From Lewinella cohaerens DSM 23179 (lineage in GTDB: Bacteria > Bacteroidota > Bacteroidia > Chitinophagales > Saprospiraceae), in the NCBI RefSeq assembly GCF_000379805.1, contig NZ_KB903587.1:1-64000 (forward strand): DNA of 64,000 nucleotides. The letters are read 5' to 3'. Numbering within the stretch: position 1 is the first letter of the stretch; each line of letters opens with the position of its first letter. Of this stretch, positions 51,570-59,582 are shown piece by piece. The translations under genes and the position numbers were made by a program. The notes under the pieces are model-generated. The model saw only the letters and a program-made list of their open reading frames with translations, did not search any database and was not told the origin of the DNA.

Positions 51570-53648
51570 CTATTCTTTCATCACAGGCCGCACAATGGTC
51601 TCGCTACCGGTTTGGAGGACGACATAATACATTCCTGGTGCCCAAGAAGTTACATTGACTTCCATGTTCAGTTGGCCCTGCTCGATTTTTTGATCTTGGG
51701 GCAAGGTGTAAACTGTTTGGCCCAGCTGATTGATGATGCGTAGTCCTGCTGTATCCACCTCTTTTTCAATAGTCATATTGAGGTAGAGTAAGTCGTGGGT
51801 AGGGTTCGGGTAAGCAGTGAGTTCATTGCCCTGGGGACTGGCCTCGTTGTTTGAGATTCTCGTTCCCTGGGCATTGTCATTATCGTAAACGATCATGTTC
51901 ATTTCTGCCGGGTTGGCACACAAATCATCGAGAATTTGGGCGATAAAAAGTTCTGTGGCTTCAAAGCCTGGCTCTAAAATGATTTGGTTGCCCGCCTGAA
52001 AGACTACGACTTGTGGTGCGGCACCAGTAGCTACGCCAGTGGACGTGATCGTGCTATTGGCATAGTAAATACCATCGGGAATCGGTGCGCCATTGATGGT
52101 GCGATCGGTAAATTCTTCGCAGCCACAATCTTCATCTGTGAGGCAATCAGCCGTTAGGAACAGGTCGTTGATCACTGCTCCGACTTCTGCGTGGAAGCCG
52201 TTCAGGATATCACGACCAATGGCCTGGGTGTGGCAATAACTCATAATCGTTCCGCGGCCATTGGCGGTATTGGGAGTTACCGGGTTCATGGGATCAAAAC
52301 AGGCACCGCCTTCAGCAGCACTTGCTTCGTCGGCCTCATCTACGTTGTCATCACCAGCGCAGCATTCACAACCATCCATGTTGGTATCACCGGGGCAATC
52401 GCCATCGTCATCACCTCCATTGGTAAGTACCCAGCTGTTGCCACAATCGTCAATCTGTTGATTATTGCCAGGGCCCCAAACACAAGCCTGCGTGTGACGG
52501 GCTCCCAAAATGTGGCCCATCTCGTGCGCTGCACGAACAAAAGTACTGGAGGTAGATGGCAAACTGCTCACATCAAAAGAAGCAGTCAAGCTACCACTCA
52601 CACAGTGTGGTCCGGGTGAACCTCCGCAAATGCTGCCGATACCATCAGCTAGTCCGCCACCAATATTACGCGTAGTAATCAAGTGAGCCAAGTCGCCATT
52701 AAAGGCTGGTCGCGTCGCTATAAACTCATCCAATACGGCGCCTGTTCCGTCTTCATCATCTTCATCACTGTAAGGATCGGCAACATCCCATACGAAGATC
52801 TCTGATACTTCCATGTTCACTTCTATATTGCGGTAAGCAATAATAGACTCAGCCATGATGCCCATGATGTAATTGGTCACCGCTAGCAGGCTGTTGCTAT
52901 GATCCGTGTATACCTGAAATTCTGTTTCTACATACACCTTCACACAGCCGCCGCCTTCTATCATTCTGTTATCAGAAGTTTTAGGTTTCTCAGTTGCTGG
53001 TGGTAGTGGCGTATCCACGGTATGACAATCCCAATTGGCTTCTTCGCGCAATAACTTGCGTTCGTCAAAGAGTACGTATTGCCCAGAATCATCCTGCATC
53101 TTACCCAGCACGTAAGTACTGGCGCGGTCGCCGATAATCATTCGCAATTGGTTCCCAAAAAGGCTAAGCGTAGCAATGGAATTCGGATCTCCCTCTACCA
53201 TGCCGGTGTAAAACAAGCCGGTGGGGCCAGTAATCGTTTCCTGACCTGAGGCGGTATGCACCTGAAATCCTTCCGAAGCTACTTCGAACTGGGTCAATTC
53301 CAGAACAATATTCTTGCCTGCACCTACTGGTATGGCAAAGCTGATATCGCGTGGACCTTCCCGAAGGGTATTCATCAGTCCATCGGCATTCAAATCCAGT
53401 AAAACTGGATCAAGCACCCAATCCTGGAGGCTGGCATTGCTTCTGTTGTTGGACAACCGAAACAAGTCTACTTCCGTCAGTTTGCCTTGCAGTGCTTTGC
53501 GCTCTTGAATAAGCTGGACCGTCGGCTTGAGGTCCATTTCGACCTTGGGATAGCGCTTGTCCTCAAGGGTATTGGTAATTAAATCTTGCCCGAAGCCCAA
53601 GGTGCAAACCGCACACAAGAATGCCAGGACGAGCCATAAGTTTTTCAT
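51570..53648 (-). CDS. Secreted M12-type (reprolysin-like) metalloprotease with T9SS sorting domain
   Basis: A 692-residue protein starting at ATG 53648 with the signal peptide MKNLWLVLAFLCAVCTLGFG. After a propeptide-like region comes a zinc protease domain with AAHEMGHILGARHT, the HExxHxxGxxH site, followed by a cysteine-rich stretch and an RGTIMSYCH turn that fits the metzincin Met-turn. The C-terminus (LTAYPNPTHDLLYLNMTIEK to the end) is a T9SS sorting domain. The enzyme is predicted to be exported to the surface or medium. It follows the repeat protein gene at 53682 by 33 bases on the same strand, so they form an operon. Confidence 0.9.
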   Translation of the reverse strand: MKNLWLVLAFLCAVCTLGFGQDLITNTLEDKRYPKVEMDLKPTVQLIQERKALQGKLTEVDLFRLSNNRSNASLQDWVLDPVLLDLNADGLMNTLREGPRDISFAIPVGAGKNIVLELTQFEVASEGFQVHTASGQETITGPTGLFYTGMVEGDPNSIATLSLFGNQLRMIIGDRASTYVLGKMQDDSGQYVLFDERKLLREEANWDCHTVDTPLPPATEKPKTSDNRMIEGGGCVKVYVETEFQVYTDHSNSLLAVTNYIMGIMAESIIAYRNIEVNMEVSEIFVWDVADPYSDEDDEDGTGAVLDEFIATRPAFNGDLAHLITTRNIGGGLADGIGSICGGSPGPHCVSGSLTASFDVSSLPSTSSTFVRAAHEMGHILGARHTQACVWGPGNNQQIDDCGNSWVLTNGGDDDGDCPGDTNMDGCECCAGDDNVDEADEASAAEGGACFDPMNPVTPNTANGRGTIMSYCHTQAIGRDILNGFHAEVGAVINDLFLTADCLTDEDCGCEEFTDRTINGAPIPDGIYYANSTITSTGVATGAAPQVVVFQAGNQIILEPGFEATELFIAQILDDLCANPAEMNMIVYDNDNAQGTRISNNEASPQGNELTAYPNPTHDLLYLNMTIEKEVDTAGLRIINQLGQTVYTLPQDQKIEQGQLNMEVNVTSWAPGMYYVVLQTGSETIVRPVMKE

Positions 53649-53681
53649 AATCAAAGGATTTAACGTTGATAAATAGCTGGC

Positions 53682-55436
53682 TTACTGCAAACTGATGAGT
53701 ACCAACACTAATCCTTTCCCTGCATCGAGGCTGGTCATTGCTTTGCCAATGATGGCGCCTTGCGCTTGGGTATAATCGGTCACTTTCATGGCGTGACCTG
53801 TGGTTGGGGAAGTCGTTAATAAGTCTCCGGGCTCGATAGCGCCATAGCTGGCATCTACGTAAGCGTACACGCGGCCTGTAATGGCTACGGCTACATCACC
53901 GTCGGCTATGGTGCCCGTTTGGCCAAAGACCATCGCAGTCTCTACGTCGCCTGCACCACTGACGATACCTGCTACTGCACGGTCGTTTGCACTATTGCTC
54001 AGGGTCAGCTCGCCGGCCTGGGTACGGTCGATCGAGAGTACCATTCCGGGCAGGATAGCAGGAGCATCTACCTCCTCTGAAGTATTTACATTAAAGCGTT
54101 CGGCCAAATCCGCACCACCGGTTACGATCAGACGTCTTCTCACTTCAACTTGTGTGCTGGAAATCACCATCATCTCTTCATTATCAGCTTCGATGATGAC
54201 GTTACCGCTTTGGTTTTCGATGAGTAAATCGCCTGCAAGGTCCGCCACTCTTTTGCTGTTGCCTACGCCCATGATGAGTTCGCCGTCCAGGTCGAGGTCA
54301 TTGGTAATACGAGCGTTGCTGTTTACACGAGTAAAGCCATTGAGGGTCGTCTGGCCATTCACTTCCAGGTTTTGGCCGATTCCGGCATCACCACCTACAG
54401 AAAGATTTTCGCCAACAGTCGCATGACGGTTTGCGGTAAGGTCACGACCGGTGCGGGTATCGCGCAAGACATTCATATCGTTACCAATTTGTGCATCAAC
54501 ACCTACCGTGAGGTTGCCACCTACGGAGGCGTCATCACCAATGGTAGCACTGTTGGTTACATCCAGGTTTCGGCCTATAACAGCATCACGGCCTACTGCC
54601 AAATCATTGCCAGTGCGGGTATTGTCTGCCACATTTAGATTTTCGCCAATTCCGGCACCACCAGCAACGACCAAAGCACCAGAAACAGGTGATGCAGAGC
54701 TGGTTCCATCGTGGATGGTGGTCACGCCATTCACATCCAGGGTTTCGTCAATGATGGCATCGCCACGTACATCAAGGCGAGCCGTTGGTGCCAAGGTATT
54801 GATACCAAAATCGCCGGTATTCGTGATCGTTCCGCGCTCTTCATCGTTGGTGAGGAAGACCACGCTTTCGTTGTTGCGTGTGCCCAGTGTGTTTTTGTCA
54901 GCACTAACGACATTGCCGCCCACGTGCCAATCTTGTGCAGCACTGGATAGATCACAAACAAAGTTATTGCCAAGGTCGGTACGGGAGAAAACGGTGAGGT
55001 CGCCGAAGGTTTTGCCAACAACATCAAGGTCGTCGGTAGCTCCAGGCCAAGCATTGCTCGGGCAGCGGGTATAGATAGACTCTACACAACTGTTTCCTCC
55101 ATTGGTGATCACAAAGTAAGTGGTGTTGCCCAATGTTCCGTTGATGGTCGTTGAACCGTCGATAGTCAGCAACTGGCCGGAAGTTACATTATTAAAGGTC
55201 TGAATAAGGATACTCAGACTATTGTTACGGTATACTTCGATGGTCACGTTATCGTCGCCGAAGTAGTAGACCTGCATTTCTACAAAGTTCCCTACACAAG
55301 GGCACGGGCCGGGGCAATCTTTAGGAGCAGGTTTGGAGGTACTAGCATCTTCCGCTTGGGCGCCAAGGTTGCCAATACTGAAAATCAAAATAAAACTTAA
55401 TAAGTAAAATAGGGTCAGATGTTTTGAAGTGTTCAT
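53682..55436 (-). CDS. Exported repeat protein with a tail-like C-terminal domain
   Basis: A 584-residue protein with a signal peptide (LFYLLSFILIFSIGNLGAQ). Residues about 215-400 consist of tandem units of about 16 residues of the type G-R-D-A-V-I-G-R-N-L-D-V-T-N-S-A, alternating with V-G-G-N-L-T-V and similar; such units usually form a left-handed or similar beta-solenoid. The last ~150 residues (LAERFNVN, LPGMVLSIDRT, VAITGRVYAYVDASYGAIEP, then GDLLTTSPTTGHAMKVT and GLVLVLISLQ) resemble C-terminal chaperone/peptidase-type domains of fibre-like proteins. It is first in the operon with the M12 metalloprotease. The function is inferred only as a surface fibre or protease-associated protein. 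Confidence 0.78.
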   Translation of the reverse strand: MNTSKHLTLFYLLSFILIFSIGNLGAQAEDASTSKPAPKDCPGPCPCVGNFVEMQVYYFGDDNVTIEVYRNNSLSILIQTFNNVTSGQLLTIDGSTTINGTLGNTTYFVITNGGNSCVESIYTRCPSNAWPGATDDLDVVGKTFGDLTVFSRTDLGNNFVCDLSSAAQDWHVGGNVVSADKNTLGTRNNESVVFLTNDEERGTITNTGDFGINTLAPTARLDVRGDAIIDETLDVNGVTTIHDGTSSASPVSGALVVAGGAGIGENLNVADNTRTGNDLAVGRDAVIGRNLDVTNSATIGDDASVGGNLTVGVDAQIGNDMNVLRDTRTGRDLTANRHATVGENLSVGGDAGIGQNLEVNGQTTLNGFTRVNSNARITNDLDLDGELIMGVGNSKRVADLAGDLLIENQSGNVIIEADNEEMMVISSTQVEVRRRLIVTGGADLAERFNVNTSEEVDAPAILPGMVLSIDRTQAGELTLSNSANDRAVAGIVSGAGDVETAMVFGQTGTIADGDVAVAITGRVYAYVDASYGAIEPGDLLTTSPTTGHAMKVTDYTQAQGAIIGKAMTSLDAGKGLVLVLISLQ

Positions 55437-55544
55437 CTTTTAAAGGTTTTAGTTTTAGGTGAAAAAGCGATTGTTCGCAATTGATACTGCTTTATACCTG
55501 GCGATGAACGGGCGTTACCTTTTGGGGGAGTTTTTTTTTGGGAG

Positions 55545-55740
55545 GGTGCTTTGAACCACCAAAGGGCACCCGAGGGCAAATTCATGAATTTGCCTTGAAG
55601 CATACGAGGGGCTGTTTCGGCAACGAACACCGGCGGAGGTACAACCTACGCCGAACAGGGGGAATACAAGATTGAACTCGCCGGGTTAACTGATATAGGG
55701 GGATTTGAACCACTTAAGGCACCAAAGAGGATTCAGGCTG
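55545..55740. repeat. Composite intergenic repeat module, copy 2
   Basis: Shares with 432-700 the blocks TTTGAACCACCAAAGG, the perfect palindrome GGCAAATTCATGAATTTGCC (55575-55594), CTACGCCGAACAGGG and GGTTAACTG. A second TTTGAACCACTTAAGGCACC lies at 55708-55727. No gene is supported in 55437-56061. Confidence 0.6.
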
Positions 55741-55754
55741 AATGTGGTTGTTTT

Positions 55755-55931
55755 GGGGCCATGCCATCTCCCGTCCCGACTAGAAAAGTCGGGACGGGAT
55801 CGGCACCGGGCTGTCCACTGCTCCTCGGGCGGGTCTGAAACCCGCCACTACGGAGCAGTTACCATCCCATTGTCCTTGGTCGCTCCGCGCCCCGAGCTTC
55901 GGCCTGTTGGCCTGCGCACTGGATACAATCC
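55755..55931 (+). repeat. GC-rich hairpin-swapping intergenic element, copy E (most complete)
   Basis: In order: GGGGCCATGCCATC, hairpin 1 with arms TCCCGTCCCGACT/AGTCGGGACGGGA, GGCACCGGGCTGTCC, hairpin 2 with outer arms ACTGCTCC/GGAGCAGT and inner arms GGCGGGT/ACCCGCC, TACCATCCCATTGTCC, and a third GC-rich hairpin-like end GAGCTTCGGCCTGTTGGCCTGCGC. Copies A-D share the constant blocks but not the hairpins. Confidence 0.72.
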
Positions 55932-56061
55932 TTGGGTTGCGGATGATGGACTTTGCGTTGTATCAGCTCTCGTTTCCTTTTCTAACTAATTTCTTCAATG
56001 CTGAAATCTTCACTTTAAGCATTTCACTAAGCTTAAATTTTTCAGTTAGATGAGTTGAGAT

Positions 56062-56556
56062 TTAGCTACTAAGTTCTTCTCGAATTTCTTTAAATAGCCT
56101 GATTTCCTCTGGCGATAAATTTTCCCCGTACCAATCATCAATCTGGCTATTTATCTGGTTTAAATTCATAAAGTAAGCAGAATCAATCAACTCTGATACA
56201 TCTTTGAAATAGGCCAGGATTTTATTTCTTATTATTTTTTGAAATCGATTCTGATTGTTTCTATCTGATTCAAGTATTAAGATTTCTTTCGTCTCTTTGA
56301 CGAACAATTCTTCCCAAGTCTGGTCTGTTGTTTTTGATACTATTTTCAATTGCTCAATTAACCCTGTTGATGGCATTGAAACCCCATATTTATCTTTAAT
56401 TTGACTGGTAAGCAGGTTCATGAAATTGCATTCCCAATGTGCCCCCAGTTCATAAGCTCTTATAAAACTTTCTACCTGACTCCAATCATTTGCTCCCATG
56501 TAAAGTCCTGGCCTTTTCAAAAGAGCAGCAAATACTTCTAAATCCCAATCTCGCAT
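56062..56556 (-). CDS. Hypothetical protein
   Basis: A 164-residue cytosolic protein starting MRDWDLEVFAALLKRPGLYMG. The RPGLYMG element near residue 15 and the following helix with a Gly-rich turn recall several small families of uncharacterised or immunity-type proteins, but no family is claimed. The rest is helical and charged (ILILESDRNNQNRFQKIIRN). The gene is AT-rich and sits alone between repeats and the helicase, which suggests recent acquisition. No toxin gene is adjacent. Confidence 0.65.
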   Translation of the reverse strand: MRDWDLEVFAALLKRPGLYMGANDWSQVESFIRAYELGAHWECNFMNLLTSQIKDKYGVSMPSTGLIEQLKIVSKTTDQTWEELFVKETKEILILESDRNNQNRFQKIIRNKILAYFKDVSELIDSAYFMNLNQINSQIDDWYGENLSPEEIRLFKEIREELSS

Positions 56557-56677
56557 GTTTCAATAGCTATTTTGTTAGAACTATACAATGGGCTTTCTTT
56601 TCTCCCCCAAAAGCTATAGTAGTGAAGTTAAATCGCCATGCAGTTCTTTGGAAGCATCAAAAAGGATTTTAGCCCTT

Positions 56678-57823
56678 CTACCCTTCCAGCAATCTGGTGG
56701 TCTCTTCCCCGTCAACAAGGTCTACCCATTTTTTCATTTTCTTTTGGATGACTTTGAAGTGGTGGCGATCTTCTTCGGTAACAAAGGAGATGGCTTCGCC
56801 AGGGTTTTCGGCCCGCCCTGTTCTGCCGATGCGGTGTACGAAATCTTTAGGAGAGCGAGGCAGTTCGTAGTTGATCACAAAAGGGAGAAATTCGATATCG
56901 ATACCTCTGGCCAGCAAATCGGTGGCCACGAGCACCCTTACTTTACCGGTTTTAAAATCGCTTAAGGCTTGCGATCTGGCTCCCTGGCTTTTTTTGCCAT
57001 GAATGGCTGCTGAAGAAAACCTGTTTTTACTCAATTTAGAAGCTACCTGATCGGCTTGATAGACTGAAGAGGTAAAAACAAGTACCTGTCTCATCTTTTT
57101 AGCCTTGATCAAATGACGCAACAATGGGCCTTTTTGCGCCAGCGTAACCGAGTAGGCTGATTGGTTAATCAGGTCGACGGTCTTTTCTTCCGGGGCTATA
57201 TTGATCACCAATGGATCTTCTAGCAGGACATTTCTTACGTTTTCAACGTTGGGGCTCAAGGTGGCCGAAAACAGGAGGTTCTGTCTTTTCTCCGGAAGGA
57301 AGGTCAGGATTTTATCCATTTCGTCCTTAAAACCCAGGTTGAGCATCTTATCTGCTTCATCGAGCACCAAGGTTTTTACGGCAGATAGCTGAACGGCGTT
57401 AACACTTATCAAGTCAAGCAATCGGCCTGGTGTAGCCACCAAAACATTGACTTTGGGCAGCGCTTGCATTTGTACATTGATGGAAGCACCTCCATAAACG
57501 GCCAGCGACTTGAATCGGAAAGGCAATGATTTGCCATATAACTTAAATACGCCTTCTACCTGCACGGCCAGCTCTCTGGTAGGCACCAGCACCAGCACCT
57601 CTACGTGCCTGGCCACACGGGTGGTCACCTTCTCTAGGTTGGCCAAAATAGGCAACACGTAACTGGCTGTTTTCCCTGAGCCTGTCTGCGCGATTCCCAA
57701 GAGGTCTTTCCCCTCCAGGACAGCAGGAATGGCCATCTCCTGAATAGGATAAGCTTTCGTAAATTTCTGCTTTTCAAGCGTATCAAGTAAATAAGCGGGT
57801 AAACCTAGCGGAGAAAATGACAT
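56678..57823 (-). CDS. DEAD-box RNA helicase (RhlE-like)
   Basis: A 381-residue helicase with all core motifs: Q motif region (FTKAYPIQEMAIPAV), I AQTGSGKT, Ia PTRELAVQ, Ib ATPGRLLDL, II VLDEADKM, III SAT, IV-V VLVATDLLARGIDIEFLPFV and VI HRIGRTGRA. The short C-terminal tail fits RhlE/DbpA-like bacterial enzymes that act in ribosome assembly or RNA decay. Start at ATG 57823. The first copy of the 105-base direct repeat begins 21 bases upstream of the start. Confidence 0.93.
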   Translation of the reverse strand: MSFSPLGLPAYLLDTLEKQKFTKAYPIQEMAIPAVLEGKDLLGIAQTGSGKTASYVLPILANLEKVTTRVARHVEVLVLVPTRELAVQVEGVFKLYGKSLPFRFKSLAVYGGASINVQMQALPKVNVLVATPGRLLDLISVNAVQLSAVKTLVLDEADKMLNLGFKDEMDKILTFLPEKRQNLLFSATLSPNVENVRNVLLEDPLVINIAPEEKTVDLINQSAYSVTLAQKGPLLRHLIKAKKMRQVLVFTSSVYQADQVASKLSKNRFSSAAIHGKKSQGARSQALSDFKTGKVRVLVATDLLARGIDIEFLPFVINYELPRSPKDFVHRIGRTGRAENPGEAISFVTEEDRHHFKVIQKKMKKWVDLVDGEETTRLLEG

Positions 57824-57843
57824 ATAGTAGTAAACGATTTTTG

Positions 57844-57947
57844 CAAAGGTACGAGGAACGGCGGAACTGGAGGAGCTTATTGTGAGATTAGTAAGGTGTG
57901 GCTATATAGGATGGAACGCGGATTAGACGGGTTTACGCGGATTTTTT
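57844..57947. repeat. Direct repeat flanking the gene at 57955, left copy
   Basis: About 104 bases from CAAAGGTACGAGGAACGGCG to GGTTTACGCGGATTTTTT are repeated at 58529-58641 with nearly every base identical; the right copy has nine extra bases (ATTGAACGG). The left copy directly precedes the RNA helicase start. Confidence 0.9.
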
Positions 57948-57954
57948 GGATGAC

Positions 57955-58455
57955 TCAACATAACCTGTCATCTTCTGTGTCTACAAGGATTCTTTCCCTG
58001 ATTAGCTCAGAAATATACGCTGGCCTTACATTACTGCTTCTTATTCCAATAATCGGCGGCCTAACAATCCCCATTTCACTCTCCGCAAATACTTGTCCTG
58101 AATGTTGGTCGAAGTAGTAATAAAATTGTCCCTGCCTATCACATAAATCATCTTCAACAAGGAAGGTTATTAACAATTCTACAACTCTGGGAATTATCTT
58201 CTGAATGTTATTTCGTGTTGGCTCAAGTGATTGTAACAATACTCTTACTTCGCTTACACCATACTTAGTCGTTGGAATCTCTTGCAGATCACTGGTGTTC
58301 ATTGCTTCAATCCATAAGACAGGGATTTCGCCCTCAAGGTGCGTTACATTTTTTTCAAGCAAATTTGAAACGCACTTAAGCATTAGGTTTTTCGGAAAAT
58401 AGGTAGCTTCAAGCAACTCTGCTTTTAATGATTCAAGTCGCTTATTGAAATTCAT
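57955..58455 (-). CDS. Hypothetical protein between direct repeats
   Basis: A 166-residue soluble protein with no recognised family (MNFNKRLESLKAELLEATYF, ILCDRQGQFYYYFDQHSGQV-type C-terminal region). It is AT-rich relative to the flanks, begins at ATG 58455 and stops seven bases from the left copy of the flanking direct repeat. The repeats suggest the gene arrived as an inserted or duplicated segment. The C-terminal part (VRPPIIGIRSSNVRPAYISE) is unlike anything adjacent. Confidence 0.7.
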   Translation of the reverse strand: MNFNKRLESLKAELLEATYFPKNLMLKCVSNLLEKNVTHLEGEIPVLWIEAMNTSDLQEIPTTKYGVSEVRVLLQSLEPTRNNIQKIIPRVVELLITFLVEDDLCDRQGQFYYYFDQHSGQVFAESEMGIVRPPIIGIRSSNVRPAYISELIRERILVDTEDDRLC

Positions 58456-58528
58456 ATTTTATTTTTCTGATCTCCTTTTTAAGAAACGTCAGGTAAAATT
58501 GTTTGGTCATAGATTCAACCGCGTAATA

Positions 58529-58641
58529 CAAAGGTACGAGGAACGGCGGAACTGGAGGAGCTTATTGTGAGATTAGTAAGGTGTGGCTATATAGGATGGA
58601 ACGCGGATTAGACGGATTGAACGGGTTTACGCGGATTTTTT
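58529..58641. repeat. Direct repeat flanking the gene at 57955, right copy
   Basis: Matches 57844-57947 over its length except for a nine-base insertion near the end. After it, 58653-58725 carries two small near-palindromes GGTGCGCTGCACC and GGTGCTCTGCACC. Confidence 0.9.
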
Positions 58642-58752
58642 TTGTTAAATCACACGGTGCGCTGCACCTTTTTCATGAGACGACTTCATTAGCTATAGAT
58701 AGGAAGGTGCTCTGCACCAAGTTTTATAGTCTGTAGAGTCAGAAATCAGAAA

Positions 58753-59250
58753 TCACTTTTTCGCCTTCCTAATCAGCTTAAAGGCCCAATCGTAGTGGCT
58801 TGAAGTTGCGGATATGAAGTAAGCTCCCATCGAAGTGGTGCCGGTCCACTTGTATCGTTTCTTTTCGAAAAGCTCCTCGTCGGAATGGCTATCGATTATT
58901 TCTCTTACTTGGTAATAGCTTGTGTTTAAATGCTTCTTGGCGCCTTCAAGACTGACCTGCTGGTAGTTTTCCAGAATCCATCTATTAAGGTCAGGAGTCG
59001 TTTTCCAGGTGTATCCTTTGGCGGGCATTTCCGGCTTTTCTCCTGCTGATCCTTTTCTATACCAATCCATCATCATGAGGTGCCAGTGGTGGAGGTGCAT
59101 TAAAACATCGCGAATATTTCGATTCATTGTTCCTGGAGGAAAATCCTTGTTTTGTTCCAGGGCATCCATCTTTTCAATGAAGCCCTTTAGCTTCTCAAAA
59201 TTCGCCTTGCCCAGGTCCAGTAATTCCGATTTAGATTTTGGCCGTGCCAT
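58753..59250 (-). CDS. ClbS/DfsB family four-helix bundle protein
   Basis: A 165-residue protein starting MARPKSKSELLDLGKANFEK. The conserved DfsB/ClbS pattern is clear: DVLMHLHHWHLMMMDWYRKG, GYTWKTTPDLNRWILENYQ, and SHYDWAFKLIRKAKK at the end. ClbS hydrolyses colibactin-type cyclopropanes in Escherichia; other members act in detoxification or stress defence. The substrate here is unknown. It lies 23 bases upstream of the CbpM stop on the same strand but is probably a separate unit. Confidence 0.9.
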   Translation of the reverse strand: MARPKSKSELLDLGKANFEKLKGFIEKMDALEQNKDFPPGTMNRNIRDVLMHLHHWHLMMMDWYRKGSAGEKPEMPAKGYTWKTTPDLNRWILENYQQVSLEGAKKHLNTSYYQVREIIDSHSDEELFEKKRYKWTGTTSMGAYFISATSSHYDWAFKLIRKAKK

Positions 59251-59273
59251 GCTTTAGCGTTTATGGGTGCTTT

Positions 59274-59570
59274 TCAGAATATAGATAACCTGTTCATCTG
59301 TCGCTGCAAGCGGTTCAGTTCTTCGCGCAGTCTTTTGCGTTCTTCCAGGAGTTCATGTACGACGCAGAGGCCGGCTACATTGATGTCCAAATCCTGGTTG
59401 AGGCGGAGTAGGCGTTCCAGTTTGGCCAGTTCATCAATGCCGAGATACCCCTCTTGATTGGTGTATTCTATTTCGATCAGTTCATACTCTTCCAGTGCTA
59501 CCAATAAAGATGGGCTGACTTGGTAGGAGTGGCAAATTTGCTGGATGCTGAGGTATTTTTTTTCGTCCAT
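59274..59570 (-). CDS. cbpM: Chaperone modulator CbpM (MerR-like)
   Basis: A 98-residue protein with a small MerR-like helix-turn-helix (YLSIQQICHSYQVSPSLLVA) and a coiled coil (VHELLEERKRLREELNRLQR). This is the form of CbpM, the specific inhibitor of CbpA. It lies 12 bases downstream of the CbpA-like gene, the standard order. Confidence 0.88.
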   Translation of the reverse strand: MDEKKYLSIQQICHSYQVSPSLLVALEEYELIEIEYTNQEGYLGIDELAKLERLLRLNQDLDINVAGLCVVHELLEERKRLREELNRLQRQMNRLSIF

Positions 59571-59582
59571 TACTTAGGTCTT

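Noticed and set aside
53881-55074. Plus-strand frames of 181 and 207 codons opposite the repeat protein gene
   Set aside because: They are shadows of the repeated coding sequence; Ser/Pro/Thr-rich translation without motifs.
56062-59250. Possible toxin-immunity or defence island (orphan genes at 56062 and 57955, ClbS/DfsB at 58753)
   Set aside because: No toxin, nuclease, reverse transcriptase or other effector is adjacent, and the helicase is a housekeeping type, so the sequence does not support a defence system.
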